A stretch of 64,000 nt of DNA, taken from positions 62,001 to 126,000 of IMG/VR virus record IMGVR_UViG_3300034073_002480; one strand, given 5' to 3'. The translations under genes and the position numbers were made by a program. Position 1 is the stretch's first letter. Every line of letters starts with the position of its first letter. The DNA comes from a virus. Below the pieces are notes generated by a model. That model was given only the letters and a program-made list of their open reading frames with translations, was not told the origin of the DNA and searched no databases. Shown here piece after piece: positions 16,874-26,534 of this stretch.

Positions 16874-17692
16874 TCAACTCATTACAAATTTAGTAAAAGA
16901 TACAGTAAGAATAGGAAAATCCTTCTTACTATAGACAGCAACCTTAGCTTGATTACCATTGACAATACGGTAGTCTTTCATAATAGGTTCTTGAGTCATA
17001 GCTTTGTAGGTTTCAGCGACTACTCTACCAAAGCCTTTCATCTTGTTGGAGTCAAGTTTAACACCTTTGAACTCAGCAAGCCACTCAGTTAGCGACCATG
17101 TTTGGATATCTGCTGGTGCAAGAATGTACTCTTCTTCAAGACGATCAGCTTCAGATTTTTCGATCTCTTTAATCAACAAAGTCACACCGTTCATAGATTC
17201 ATCAGCAACACGTTTTACTGTGCGCCACGACTTAACCTCTTGCGTCAAACTATCAACACTGTTAATCAAGGAATTGACTGTAGTTGTGAGAGATCGGATG
17301 TCACTGTCTTCAGCAAAACCAGTAACTTGCTTGATCCAATTGTGTAGACCTATACTTGCAAACTGTCTTGCTGTAAATTTAGCGGTGTCATTAGCAGCAG
17401 ATGACTCGAATGCATAGTAGAAAATGATGTGTGATGCAGCCTCCGTTGTAACAATTCTAGCTTGTTGCTCCGAGGTTAGCCCCAAGTGGAAAAGCTCACC
17501 CTCAAACGTTTTCAGGATTTTTGAGGCTTGTTTTGCCCTATCGCCCGTCAGCATTTTTCTCACAGTGCTTACATCAACACCACACAATCTTGCCAACCCA
17601 GAGATAGATACACCCGTTTGTGCGCCATCTTTTGACACATAAAACTCAATACCATTCTCATCAACTACAGGCTTTACGATTTCAGTTTGCAT
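16874..17692 (-). CDS. Cyanobacterial-type putative DNA-binding protein
   Basis: A 272-aa protein. The N-terminus ('DENGIEFYVSKDGAQTGVSISGLARLCGVDVSTVRKML') resembles a protein type recurrent in filamentous cyanobacterial genomes, with a helix-turn-helix-like 'SGLARLCGVDVSTVRKML' at about residues 30-47. The middle is helical, with a hydroxyl-rich region that may be a coiled coil. It has its own promoter-like upstream sequence. A regulator role is likely but unproven. It is the best clue to the host type. Confidence 0.7.
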   Translation of the reverse strand: MQTEIVKPVVDENGIEFYVSKDGAQTGVSISGLARLCGVDVSTVRKMLTGDRAKQASKILKTFEGELFHLGLTSEQQARIVTTEAASHIIFYYAFESSAANDTAKFTARQFASIGLHNWIKQVTGFAEDSDIRSLTTTVNSLINSVDSLTQEVKSWRTVKRVADESMNGVTLLIKEIEKSEADRLEEEYILAPADIQTWSLTEWLAEFKGVKLDSNKMKGFGRVVAETYKAMTQEPIMKDYRIVNGNQAKVAVYSKKDFPILTVSFTKFVMS

Positions 17693-17722
17693 AATTTTTT
17701 GTCGTTTTTAATTTACTTCTTT

Positions 17723-17731
17723 AGTATAACA
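17723..17731 (-). promoter_or_regulatory. Extended -10 promoter element upstream of 16874-17692
   Basis: Reads TGTTATACT on the minus strand, about 30 bases before the ATG at 17692 and 28 bases after the polymerase stop at 17759. No good -35 hexamer is visible. Similar TGnTATAAT elements occur at 33173-33181 and 34866-34874. Confidence 0.5.
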
Positions 17732-17758
17732 CACTTTTTGAAGTTAAGTGCATTAAGT

Positions 17759-20491
17759 TTAGTGAACATCTGCCCAAGTCTTGCCAATCATATATTCCGC
17801 AGTTAAAGGTACGTTAAGTTTATAATACTGACCAGCTTTTTCAACAGCTTGAAGTGCTAAATCTCCTGCTATAGAATAATAAATCTCATAACCGTCTTGA
17901 ATCTGATGTGTAGCTGACCAGTTAGGGTTATCAACACGAAACTCACGAATTTCTTGCAAAACCGTAGAAGAGAAAGGTTTACCTTTTTTATTATATTCCC
18001 ATTCAGTTACAGGAAAAAACTTGTGCGTGACTAAATCAACCGTTAGTTCATGCTCGGCTTCATCATGCATAGAGATGGTTTGCTGTGCATAGGATTTGTT
18101 TCTGTAATCTTCACTCCAAAAATCACAAATCAAACCTACTGTTCTCAGCATACGATCATGTATAACCATTGCACGTTTAGCACAGATAACACCTGCTGAT
18201 TGAAACAAAGCATTGATCAGTGAAGATTTAGAACGTGTTGGGATTTTACGACCATCAAGACCTAAAATAAACTTTTGCTGACCAATCTTTTGCCAATATT
18301 CTTCAAGCTTAGTTTTAAGTAAAGCTAAAGGTTTGGCGGATTCCCAGTAGGTTTCATGCACAAGTTTACCTGTATCTACATCTACACCAATAGTCTGCGC
18401 TACTTTTTTAGGACTACCTCCATATGCACAACAGTAGGCAACGGATTTTGCAGGATCTCTTTTAAACTCATAACCAATAACCTCTGATATTTTTCTAGCT
18501 GTAATAGTATGACAATCTTGCCCTAAATCTTTATCACCTAGTAACGAATTGCAGTAAGGTTGTCCCTCAGTGTCATATCTAAATACATAGTGAGCTTGGA
18601 TTCTAGACTCAAGCGCTCCGAAGTCGTATCCCTGTAAATAACAGTTATCCTCTACACCAAATAAAGATCTCATGTTCTCACCATACAAAGATGAAACTCT
18701 TGGGATATTGCATATCACACGATGCTTCATGCGAGAAGTATTACAACCGTTAGAGTCTGCTGGCGAGGGAATCCTACCATCCTCATAGATACGAGAACTA
18801 GCTAGAAAACCTGCATCTGGTTCATCATCATCATTAAAATCATCATCAGGATCATAGGTATCAAACACAAAACCATTAGATGCAATACTGTTTCTTCTAT
18901 GATTGTAGGTCAGATATTCTGACACTTGTTTTGCATACGGAAACTTATCTGCAATCGCAGAAATAGCAGGATCAATTTCTTTTGACATACCAACCGTTAA
19001 AGAAGGGTTAGTATATACTTTCAAAGGTCGGTCTAACCTATGATTGAGTACCTTATTAATAAACTGTGTATTACTACGAACATCCAATTTCTCGAATCTA
19101 AACTTCTTGAATGGTGACACCAATGTCTGATCAATATATCGTTGAGCAGTTTCTTGATATTTTTCAGGTGTTAATTTCTTCTTTTTGGTATCAACTGTAA
19201 GGTCTTTTTCTTTCCACTGTGTAGGTATCCAGCCCATACTACATAACCAACCTTTAAGATGAGTTACGTCTTGGATCGAAGCTGGTTCTTGCTGACGCAA
19301 AGGTTCTGTTGCTATAGGCAAAGCATAATCATTCCCTTCTATGTTGGCGTACCATTGGTCATTATTGTAGTGTAAAAAACCGTTATGCTTTTGTACCCAA
19401 TTCTCAATGTTCACAGATAAAGTTGGTATGCAAGAAAACGGCACTGTATCTTGCTCTAATGGAACCGTAGAAGAAAATGAGTATAATGAGTCATCAATAC
19501 GCAACCACAATACACCACTAGTATCTTCAACAGGTACGTCACTGTAATCCTCTATAATCCCACCAACGGCTTCTGCATACCGCAACATAGCTTGTGATGG
19601 TGAGCCGTCTTTCTTGATTTGTACTTTAGGTACTTGTGGTGCTTTCTCGTAGATTAATTGTCGTGCAGGTGGAGTCCACAGTTTCAGTTTAGCTTGTGTT
19701 AATGGTTTAGCTGGTATTACAGGTTCTACAAGTTCCCTGAGAGTTTGCATTTTACCGTCAAGATCTACAAGAAGTTCCTGCGCTAACTTAATGTCAAACT
19801 TGAAACCTCTATGTGATTGCTTGGTAATAATATCACGTACAGCTTGTTCTAACAACAAAGCAGAGTGCCAATTCCAGCCTTCCATCTCTCTTTCTAAGTG
19901 TAAAAACAATCGTGCAGTAATAGCAACGTCTGTCCTACAATAGACAAGCATCTCAGGATGGTAGACACGGAACTCTGCACCTTTGGGGTCGGACTTTATA
20001 ATCAGCCCTAAGTCTATAGCTTTTTGTCGCCAGTTGATTTTAGGGAAACCAAATTCTTCACCCCAAGATTCCAAACTATGACCACCATATCGTTCAGAGT
20101 TGAGCAGTTTAGACATCACCAATGTGTCACGAAACACAATAGGTTTGCCATTGAACATATCTTGTTCAGATGGATCACCAGCTACAAAATAGTCAATACC
20201 GAAGTAAGCTTTCAAAACTAACCAGTCATAATCTAAACCATTTTGTGCAATAAAAAGTTCAACATCTGCATCTATAAAACAAAGCACATCATATGCAAAG
20301 TCTTCATGTGTTGCATAATCTGTACGAACAAAATTTACTTGCTGACCTGTATCAAGGTCAAGAAAACAGATACAGTGGATAACAAAGTTGTCTTTGATTT
20401 TATAAGGTGATTGTGTATAGTCTACTGATGTGTGATCCAAAAGCCCAGACGCTTCAATATCGAACGCCCATCTACCTTGTGTTTGTATCAT
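17759..20491 (-). CDS. DNA polymerase, family A, with 3'-5' exonuclease
   Basis: A 910-aa T7-like replicative polymerase. The N-terminal proofreading domain starts with 'FDIEASGLL' (Exo I, D-x-E) and later has 'FIAQNGLDYDW' and 'YCRTDVAIT' (Exo II/III). Palm motif A is 'YDFGALESR' near residue 620, the O-helix (motif B) 'RDPAKSVAYCCAYG' near 677, and motif C 'MHDEAEHE' near 810. A Tyr occupies the O-helix position that in T7 polymerase allows dideoxynucleotide use. A poorly conserved stretch of about 200 residues lies between the exonuclease and the palm. It works with the adjacent helicase and primase. Confidence 0.93.
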   Translation of the reverse strand: MIQTQGRWAFDIEASGLLDHTSVDYTQSPYKIKDNFVIHCICFLDLDTGQQVNFVRTDYATHEDFAYDVLCFIDADVELFIAQNGLDYDWLVLKAYFGIDYFVAGDPSEQDMFNGKPIVFRDTLVMSKLLNSERYGGHSLESWGEEFGFPKINWRQKAIDLGLIIKSDPKGAEFRVYHPEMLVYCRTDVAITARLFLHLEREMEGWNWHSALLLEQAVRDIITKQSHRGFKFDIKLAQELLVDLDGKMQTLRELVEPVIPAKPLTQAKLKLWTPPARQLIYEKAPQVPKVQIKKDGSPSQAMLRYAEAVGGIIEDYSDVPVEDTSGVLWLRIDDSLYSFSSTVPLEQDTVPFSCIPTLSVNIENWVQKHNGFLHYNNDQWYANIEGNDYALPIATEPLRQQEPASIQDVTHLKGWLCSMGWIPTQWKEKDLTVDTKKKKLTPEKYQETAQRYIDQTLVSPFKKFRFEKLDVRSNTQFINKVLNHRLDRPLKVYTNPSLTVGMSKEIDPAISAIADKFPYAKQVSEYLTYNHRRNSIASNGFVFDTYDPDDDFNDDDEPDAGFLASSRIYEDGRIPSPADSNGCNTSRMKHRVICNIPRVSSLYGENMRSLFGVEDNCYLQGYDFGALESRIQAHYVFRYDTEGQPYCNSLLGDKDLGQDCHTITARKISEVIGYEFKRDPAKSVAYCCAYGGSPKKVAQTIGVDVDTGKLVHETYWESAKPLALLKTKLEEYWQKIGQQKFILGLDGRKIPTRSKSSLINALFQSAGVICAKRAMVIHDRMLRTVGLICDFWSEDYRNKSYAQQTISMHDEAEHELTVDLVTHKFFPVTEWEYNKKGKPFSSTVLQEIREFRVDNPNWSATHQIQDGYEIYYSIAGDLALQAVEKAGQYYKLNVPLTAEYMIGKTWADVH

Positions 20492-20783
20492 ATTTTTCTC
20501 TTGTACGTGCTAGAAAACATTCAGCATCAAATAGATCAAAATCAAAAAAGATAGCTCTAAAAACTTGACGAACAGATCTACGATCTATAATCTTTTTATC
20601 AGGGTTTTTCTTTTCATGTTCAAAGATTTTAGATTGAAAATACTCACAAACCTCCTCGTAACGATTAACCTTATGCTGCCAAATATCTGCATCTACTTGG
20701 TTGTCAAAGAAACGATCATCTGATGTTTTATAACCAGTAACCACAGATACTTGCTTGTAAACTGGTCTTGCAATGTTACTCAT
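20472..20783 (-). CDS. Hypothetical protein, 103 aa, in the replication operon
   Basis: Starts MSNIARPVYKQVSVV; charged and helical. Its end overlaps the polymerase start. A replication accessory role is suggested only by position. Confidence 0.65.
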   Translation of the reverse strand: MSNIARPVYKQVSVVTGYKTSDDRFFDNQVDADIWQHKVNRYEEVCEYFQSKIFEHEKKNPDKKIIDRRSVRQVFRAIFFDFDLFDAECFLARTREKYDTNTR

Positions 20784-20961
20784 ATACTTTTATATCTCTT
20801 TTTCTAGCTTGTTCTGTTCTACTCTTGGTTTTACATACAGGACAGATTTCATTGTCTGAAACTAAACTTGCATCACAAGCATAGCACCAGTATTTTTTAG
20901 AATACCGAGGTTTTTTCTTTTTCTCACGATTTGTGAGTGGTATTTGTAATTCATCATCCAT
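20776..20961 (-). CDS. Zinc-ribbon protein, 61 aa
   Basis: Starts MDDELQIPLTNREKKK; a basic patch precedes two C-x-x-C knuckles ('CYACDASL' and 'CPVCKTKS') typical of zinc ribbons. ATG 20961 overlaps the stop of 20954-21124, whereas the longer frame has no good start. Confidence 0.7.
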   Translation of the reverse strand: MDDELQIPLTNREKKKKPRYSKKYWCYACDASLVSDNEICPVCKTKSRTEQARKRDIKVYE

Positions 20962-21124
20962 TCTCTTCTTCAGATATAATCTCAAAATCTTCAACATCGT
21001 AGTCATCAATAAAAGCAACAGAAAAATCAGAAAATATCTGTTTCTTTAAATCTTTTTGGTTCTCGGCTTCATACTCTTTAGTAACTACACCAGTAAATAT
21101 GACACGGACTTTGTATGTTTTCAT
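20954..21124 (-). CDS. Hypothetical protein, 56 aa
   Basis: Starts MKTYKVRVIFTGVV and ends SEEENG; strand-rich N-terminus and acidic C-terminus. Its stop overlaps the ATG of the zinc-ribbon gene. No family recognised. Confidence 0.65.
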   Translation of the reverse strand: MKTYKVRVIFTGVVTKEYEAENQKDLKKQIFSDFSVAFIDDYDVEDFEIISEEENG

Positions 21125-21126
21125 AG

Positions 21127-22776
21127 TTAAAAAGAATCAGGACTTTGTGGATCGATCTCTTTTTCTTCTACGGTCACAGGTGTTTCCACCACAGGAACAT
21201 AGAAAGAAAGGTTGTCTTCTGATACCCATTCATCACCATTGTCAGCTAGTTGAAAATAGAATAGTTTTTCTTTTTCTTCTAACTTAGTGGCAACAACATC
21301 AACAACTAAACCATTATAAACAACAGAGTCACCTACAGCATAAGGACAAGTTGTAGATAGTGCAACAACAAGATTACGTTCATCTTGTGACAACAAACGC
21401 ATCACATTTTGTTTGAGTTGCAAAGACCAATCTTTTGTAAGGATACGAAGATCCTGTCTAGTTTTACACCGCACTAATGCATCTGCAAGTCGTGATTCAT
21501 TGCTTATATGAACTAACAATGATGATTCGTTGTCAAACCATGCACTGTTTTCAGGTATAGAATACACAAACTCTTTGTTTACACGATCAACCTCAATAAT
21601 ACACATTTCTCGTAGCTTGATTAGTGCATCCTCGTATTCAGAGCATTTGTTTATACCTAATTTAGCGCGTAATTCTTTATTAGTATATTTTTGGTGTGGT
21701 CGTGATGTTAATACACGGATGATTTTATTTGACCATCCTTCGATAACAGGGTCAGCATCTTTTTCAGATTCGATCTCCATATGCCATCTACCACCTTCAC
21801 CACGAACCATAGCTAAAACTAAAGTACGTGGTAAACCGTTACGAGGATAAGACTGCATTTCTGTTCTAGTTTGACCTTGTTCATTTTTAATCTTTGCAAA
21901 CTTAAATAAACCATCATTTGCAGATGCAATAGAAGAGTGTCCTGAAGCACCACCAACATCCTTAGCACTCTTATTAGCATGGTGAATACAGATCCCTGTA
22001 CAAAAGCCAGATTTAATAAACACCTGTTGTAGACGATACATTAGTGGCGCTACTTCTGCACTGTTTTCAGATATACCAGTACCTGATAACATCATACGCA
22101 AACTATCAAAAGTTACAAGAGATGGTTTGAAATCATAAATCATCTGCTCTAGCCTTGGAATATCTTCTAGAATATTAAATGACTTCTCAATCCTATATAC
22201 ATCACTGTATTTAAGGAAGGTAGCATTATCATCATCAAAACCCCGTTCAACCATCTTCATTGCAGCTAAAGACGCACCTTCCTCTAAATTAAAATCAAGT
22301 ACTTTACCCTTTCTAACAGGTATACCTAAAAAACTACCAGAGACAAGAATTGAATACTTTAAGTCTAGAATGTATGTTGACTTGCCACTTTTGCCAGATC
22401 CGAAGAAAAGATAAAAAGCAGCAGGTTGAAAAAATGATGGAACTAACCACTCACCTGCTTCACGACCTGCTTCAAGTATTTCACGAAAACTATAGGAACT
22501 TTTAAAGTTAGCGTCTAAAGTTGACTCTTCAAAGTCTAAATGCTCTTTGATCTGTTTTTCTTTGAATCCAAATTTTTCTACCCAACGCTCATATAATTGC
22601 ACAATAATCTGGTCAGTAACAATCTTACGTTGCAAACCTTTATATTGAGCAATAGTGGCTCTCGCCTTTGCTAAATCCGCAGTATAAGCATCTAGAAAAC
22701 TATGTGTTGGCACAGTCTGTATAATAGGTTCTTCTTCATAAACTTGTTCAGAATAATCAATAAATTCTTCATCCAC
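21127..22776 (-). CDS. RecA-fold replicative helicase/ATPase (RepA/DnaB-like)
   Basis: A 549-aa AAA_25-type ATPase. Walker A is GSGKSGKST at residues 126-134, Walker B is 'LVTFDSLRMM', and 'GICIHHANKS' is the H-motif of RepA/DnaB-like hexameric helicases. A winged-helix-like segment follows ('VLTSRPHQKYTNKELRAKLGI'). The start is GTG 22776, overlapping the primase stop. The helicase-primase-polymerase order supports a replisome role. Confidence 0.85.
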   Translation of the reverse strand: MDEEFIDYSEQVYEEEPIIQTVPTHSFLDAYTADLAKARATIAQYKGLQRKIVTDQIIVQLYERWVEKFGFKEKQIKEHLDFEESTLDANFKSSYSFREILEAGREAGEWLVPSFFQPAAFYLFFGSGKSGKSTYILDLKYSILVSGSFLGIPVRKGKVLDFNLEEGASLAAMKMVERGFDDDNATFLKYSDVYRIEKSFNILEDIPRLEQMIYDFKPSLVTFDSLRMMLSGTGISENSAEVAPLMYRLQQVFIKSGFCTGICIHHANKSAKDVGGASGHSSIASANDGLFKFAKIKNEQGQTRTEMQSYPRNGLPRTLVLAMVRGEGGRWHMEIESEKDADPVIEGWSNKIIRVLTSRPHQKYTNKELRAKLGINKCSEYEDALIKLREMCIIEVDRVNKEFVYSIPENSAWFDNESSLLVHISNESRLADALVRCKTRQDLRILTKDWSLQLKQNVMRLLSQDERNLVVALSTTCPYAVGDSVVYNGLVVDVVATKLEEKEKLFYFQLADNGDEWVSEDNLSFYVPVVETPVTVEEKEIDPQSPDSF

Positions 22777-23659
22777 GATAATCCATCCACAAATACACTA
22801 AATCTTGAATCTCGTACTCACAATCAGCAATATCAAACCCATCATCAGGTGAAGCACCAGACCGTAGAAAAGAAGGATTGATGACTGTACACTCTAGCCC
22901 ATTACGCCAGCAAGCATTAGCAACCATATGTGATTTTTTCCGACCAGCAGTGTCGTTGTCCTCGAAGTATAGCACACCTCGCAAACCGTAGGAAACCAAT
23001 CTCCGAGCTGCATTGTCTAAATACTCTGGTGTAAAACAAAAACCAGCAGGTGTAAGACATTCATATGTCTGGTTGGTTACTGATACACAACATTTTTCAC
23101 CTTCAGCCATCATAATATGGTTGCCTTCTAAGTCAGCTTTAGGCAGTTCACCACTTATTTCTTCGTTGTAGGTAAATAGATGCTGTTCATTAAATAACAA
23201 CCATTGTTGTGAACCCGTACCTGACACATAGTTACTGTTTTTTAGATACTGTGGAGCTACAATCTTCTTACCATCTTTACTGATAAATCTAACTGTCTGG
23301 TGATAAGCAGTATAAACATAGTATTTACGATCAATCTCCTCATCACGCGCACAACGCACGAAATGGCTCTCCAAGGCAAGCAAAACATCACTAGGTATGT
23401 ACAGAGGTTCAGAGTCTAAATAACGTCTAGCGGCGCGTCTAGGTGTACGTAAATTAGTTTTTATATAGGGCGTGTAACGCGCCACAGAATCACGTATCTT
23501 TCTAGTAGAGCAGTCATTAGCGTAGCATTTATAAGCACCTGTAGAAGCATTGATTTTCAGCTTGTGTGTATGACAAACAGGGCAGTCAACCAACAACCAA
23601 CTACCTTTTTCTTCTACGTTCTCTAGTTTTTCTGTGTAGTCAAGGATGTTGAAAGTCAT
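22769..23659 (-). CDS. DnaG-like primase
   Basis: A 296-aa protein. An N-terminal zinc finger ('DCPVCH...CYANDC', about residues 25-50) is of the CHC2 type that reads template DNA. The TOPRIM core has 'MMAEGEK' (catalytic Glu) near residue 183 and 'YFEDNDTAGRK' (D-x-D) near 236. It is compact compared with bacterial DnaG and lacks a DnaB-interaction domain, as in many phages. It makes RNA primers for the polymerase downstream. Confidence 0.87.
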   Translation of the reverse strand: MTFNILDYTEKLENVEEKGSWLLVDCPVCHTHKLKINASTGAYKCYANDCSTRKIRDSVARYTPYIKTNLRTPRRAARRYLDSEPLYIPSDVLLALESHFVRCARDEEIDRKYYVYTAYHQTVRFISKDGKKIVAPQYLKNSNYVSGTGSQQWLLFNEQHLFTYNEEISGELPKADLEGNHIMMAEGEKCCVSVTNQTYECLTPAGFCFTPEYLDNAARRLVSYGLRGVLYFEDNDTAGRKKSHMVANACWRNGLECTVINPSFLRSGASPDDGFDIADCEYEIQDLVYLWMDYRG

Positions 23660-24087
23660 ATATAAGACTCAGTTGTACAGTAAGTGTGATCAGGCATTGC
23701 AAACTTTTCTTCTGTCTCCGAAAAACCATATGTTTGTAGTACAGAATATAGTTTATCTGTGTCTTCCTTTGAAGGATTCAACAACATTATGCCTACAAAA
23801 AAGCGTCTAACAGGTTCTGGTGGTTTTTCAGCAGCAACATATTCTATAGATTCAATACCATCAAAAAAGTAGATATCGTCACCAATGTCAACTCTTTGTG
23901 AGCCAATATAAGCTTTAATGGTAAATAACCAGTATGCAGTACCAATCTTCAAGTATATTTGAAGAGTATCTTGATAGTAACCTTGACCACAATCAAAATA
24001 ACCAGTATCGTACAAGCCATACTTCTTGATATCATTTGCAAATTGTTCTGGTGTTGTTACAGTCTCGTTCTCATAAATGTCAATCAT
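23656..24087 (-). CDS. Hypothetical protein, 143 aa
   Basis: Starts MIDIYENETVTTPEQ; mixed alpha/beta with a long beta-rich middle. ATGA overlap with the primase. No family recognised. Confidence 0.7.
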   Translation of the reverse strand: MIDIYENETVTTPEQFANDIKKYGLYDTGYFDCGQGYYQDTLQIYLKIGTAYWLFTIKAYIGSQRVDIGDDIYFFDGIESIEYVAAEKPPEPVRRFFVGIMLLNPSKEDTDKLYSVLQTYGFSETEEKFAMPDHTYCTTESYI

Positions 24088-24380
24088 ACAGCTACACCTT
24101 CATCTAAATCTTCTAAAGCAGCGTTGTAACCTTCATCAAAACCATCCATCCAACCTATTCTGACACCTGCTAGAAAAGCTTGCTCCATAGTAGTGTGAGG
24201 GTTTCCCAACAGATACAAACGATAGCGAAACTCTGGTGTCCATATATCGTTGTACACAGCATGGTAATCGTCCCACTCTGCAAAACCTAACATCTGATAC
24301 ACTTCTTGTTCAGTAGGACAACCTTGTGCATGGTAGGCTAATAATTTATCTTGTAGTTGTTGTATGTTGTATTCTACCAT
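24084..24380 (-). CDS. Hypothetical protein, 98 aa
   Basis: Starts MVEYNIQQLQDKLLA; acidic C-terminus 'AALEDLDEGVAV'. No family recognised. Confidence 0.65.
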   Translation of the reverse strand: MVEYNIQQLQDKLLAYHAQGCPTEQEVYQMLGFAEWDDYHAVYNDIWTPEFRYRLYLLGNPHTTMEQAFLAGVRIGWMDGFDEGYNAALEDLDEGVAV

Positions 24381-24403
24381 CTTATACTCTTTGTTGGTAA
24401 ATT

Positions 24404-24658
24404 TTATAACTGCACAGCATCACATTCTAGAAAGTAGTCAAAATAATCAAGAGCTATATTTTCTTTGAAAAAGTGGTGGTGAATGTAATCAACTTGATCT
24501 CCAGTAAGTTCTGTAAGTCCATACAGAAGAGGGTCGATTTCATCTTGCAAAAAGTCAACCGTAGAAAGGAAGGTTAGTGCATCTGGTGGTAGTTGTATTT
24601 CAAACCCCAAAGCCTCTGTTTGCTTGTAATAAGCACGTATATATCTATCAACTTGCAT
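24404..24658 (-). CDS. Hypothetical protein, 84 aa
   Basis: Starts MQVDRYIRAYYKQTEA; acidic. A motif copy is embedded as 'FLSTVDFLQD'. No family recognised. Confidence 0.65.
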   Translation of the reverse strand: MQVDRYIRAYYKQTEALGFEIQLPPDALTFLSTVDFLQDEIDPLLYGLTELTGDQVDYIHHHFFKENIALDYFDYFLECDAVQL

Positions 24659-24917
24659 ATATTTTCTCCAATAAAGATTCTACTTTTCCTATTAGTAATA
24701 GTAAAGTAATGTTTTGATAAAGTTCTAGATTTTCAGACTGTTCTTCATACAAACGGTTAGCTTTTGATAACCAAGTTTCATAATGCTTTGAATTAGATGT
24801 TTGAAACAAAATATCATAGAAACAGAGTAGATCTTGTTCTGTAACTAATCTATTGACTTGTAATTGTCGGTAAGCATTGTCAATTTCTTCCTGTGTCCAC
24901 TCTTTTTCTATGGTCAT
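24648..24917 (-). CDS. Hypothetical protein, 89 aa
   Basis: Starts MTIEKEWTQEEID, where the motif itself supplies codons 2-6. All-helical appearance. No family recognised. Confidence 0.65.
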   Translation of the reverse strand: MTIEKEWTQEEIDNAYRQLQVNRLVTEQDLLCFYDILFQTSNSKHYETWLSKANRLYEEQSENLELYQNITLLLLIGKVESLLEKIYAS

Positions 24918-25026
24918 ATATTTCTATTGTTATATCTGGTTTTTTCTTCTCTTCCTTCTTCTTTTCTGGTTTTGATTGAGCATACCATAAACAAGCTGCC
25001 ACTACCAAACCACCTATGATCTCCAC
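24880..25026 (-). CDS. Small membrane protein, 48 aa, GTG start
   Basis: Reads V/MEIIGGLVVAACLWYA followed by a lysine/glutamate-rich tail. The GTG immediately follows the stop of the nuclease gene (TAAGTG). An N-terminal membrane anchor with a highly charged cytoplasmic tail is predicted. Confidence 0.55.
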   Translation of the reverse strand: MEIIGGLVVAACLWYAQSKPEKKKEEKKKPDITIEIYDHRKRVDTGRN

Positions 25027-25854
25027 TTATTTCTCATTCAAATACACCTGTTTTGGTAAATAATCAGCAATCAAACCGTCCTCTGTAAGGTGACCTATAC
25101 TGTGTGCTTTAAAAGCTTCATAGTCAAATTCTTCTTTATAAGCATAGCAACGCGCAATCTCACGAAAATTCTGCCAATACCACATAATGCAACGTTTATC
25201 TAAATATACAAGTTTTAGAGTACGTGCTGTAGTAAAGACGATAAGAGACTCACAGACTGCATGTTGTTTATTAGTAGCACGGTTGAATCCAGCAGCATAG
25301 GCAGCAGCTTGCAAATAGTAGCCAATATAGAAATCAAGATCATAAAAGGTCTTGACGTTTTTCCAATCGAGAATTACATTTGTAGAACCTGTACCAATCT
25401 GCACATCTTGTTCGTTAGTAAAACGAGAGCGATCCATGACAGCTACTGCATCCAGAGTACCTCCAAATCCAACTCTTTGGTCACTAGGATCTATCCACAA
25501 GATCTTCTTTTCTTGTAGAGGTAGATCAATCTTACATACAACTTTCTGTATATTGTTATAACGTGTGATTTCTTTCTTGTCTAATTTTGTGAGATCACCA
25601 GTCTCAATAGCTTCGTGAATTTTAGTGCCAGACTTCGCACCTTTTCTTCTATGGATCTCCGCTTCTTCAGCACCCATTTTCTCTACGTTTTTCTGATGCC
25701 AAGCACGGATAGCCTCTATGCCCTTCACGTTGTAGTGATCTTTTAATTTTGTCACAGAGGGGTATCGCATATCTGGTTGGCTGTTATGTATATAGAAACG
25801 GGAGTCAGTTGCAGTGTCATTTATCTGCGTGATCTGAGAATCATCTAGGAACAT
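25027..25854 (-). CDS. PD-(D/E)XK nuclease, RecB/Cas4-like exonuclease
   Basis: A 275-aa nuclease. Motifs in order are 'GTKIHEAIE' (histidine/glutamate of motif I), 'GFGGTLDAVA' (motif II Asp), 'VILDWKNVK' (D-x-K of motif III) and 'YYLQAAAYAAG' (the Y/Q-x-x-x-Y/A motif of RecB-like exonucleases). A role in recombination with the SSB and Sak4-like proteins, or in degrading host DNA, is likely. Confidence 0.8.
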   Translation of the reverse strand: MFLDDSQITQINDTATDSRFYIHNSQPDMRYPSVTKLKDHYNVKGIEAIRAWHQKNVEKMGAEEAEIHRRKGAKSGTKIHEAIETGDLTKLDKKEITRYNNIQKVVCKIDLPLQEKKILWIDPSDQRVGFGGTLDAVAVMDRSRFTNEQDVQIGTGSTNVILDWKNVKTFYDLDFYIGYYLQAAAYAAGFNRATNKQHAVCESLIVFTTARTLKLVYLDKRCIMWYWQNFREIARCYAYKEEFDYEAFKAHSIGHLTEDGLIADYLPKQVYLNEK

Positions 25855-25877
25855 AGAAGAAAAGGTGAAGTGTTTAT

Positions 25878-26090
25878 TTATTCTAGCACATCGGGACTTA
25901 TTTCATCTACTAGTTCTTCTTTGGTGGCAAACAAATGATAATCTTCTATAATCTGTGATCCGTATTTGGTCTTGACACGGTATAATGAGTACCAACCTTC
26001 AACCCCATATTCCTCTTCTTGCAGAACAATACCTTTGTGTATTCTGTTGTTGCTTATAAACCAAACTTCATCTTGTGGTTCTATAACCAT
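25878..26090 (-). CDS. SH3-like hypothetical protein, 70 aa
   Basis: Starts MVIEPQDEVWFISNN; the 'GDxVWYI...G.V...YxLF.TKEEL' layout is shared with the adjacent, longer 26081-26482 product. Probably a small beta-barrel; role unknown. Confidence 0.65.
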   Translation of the reverse strand: MVIEPQDEVWFISNNRIHKGIVLQEEEYGVEGWYSLYRVKTKYGSQIIEDYHLFATKEELVDEISPDVLE

Positions 26091-26482
26091 TGCTTTAACT
26101 CCAGAGCTTTTGCTACAGCATCTTGTGGGTTATCGAAAACAATATTGAGATCAACGTTAAAAAGTGGCACAGATGGAAGTGGCACACGAATTTCTACAGT
26201 TTCATTTGTTGTAGAAATTACACAAGCTTTTTCGATACGTAAAGTGTCACGGTTATCTGCTTCTTCTATATACCACACAGTTTGACCAACAACAAAATTA
26301 TGTAGTGGTGGATCAATAGCTGCTAACAAAGCTTCTTTTGTTGGAAAAAGTTTATTTGTGCATATGGATTTTTGACTCTCATATAGTTCAACATCGTCTG
26401 TACTTGCATAACGTACAGTACCTCTTCTGATTTTCGGTGTAGAGTCTATATACCACACGATATCGCCAGTTTTATACTTCAT
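26081..26482 (-). CDS. Double SH3-like hypothetical protein, 133 aa
   Basis: Starts MKYKTGDIVWYIDST and holds two successive copies of the module seen once in 25878-26090 ('GDIVWYI' and 'GQTVWYI', each followed by a [LV]F...[KD]-[ED]-A ending). ATG 26482 overlaps the stop of the tiny gene 26472-26534. Confidence 0.65.
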   Translation of the reverse strand: MKYKTGDIVWYIDSTPKIRRGTVRYASTDDVELYESQKSICTNKLFPTKEALLAAIDPPLHNFVVGQTVWYIEEADNRDTLRIEKACVISTTNETVEIRVPLPSVPLFNVDLNIVFDNPQDAVAKALELKQWL

Positions 26483-26534
26483 CTTCAACCTCAACAATAA
26501 AATCAATTACTTTCACAGACAGAATTAATGTCAT
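26472..26534 (-). CDS. Possible micro-ORF, 20 aa
   Basis: MTLILSVKVIDFIVEVEDEV, placed by an ATGA overlap at its start and a four-codon-scale overlap at its end. It may serve only for translational coupling. Confidence 0.35.
   Translation of the reverse strand: MTLILSVKVIDFIVEVEDEV

Noticed and set aside
17043-17417. A 124-aa plus-strand frame opposite the cyanobacterial-type gene
   Set aside because: It is serine/valine-rich antisense sequence of a well-supported gene, with no start context or neighbours.
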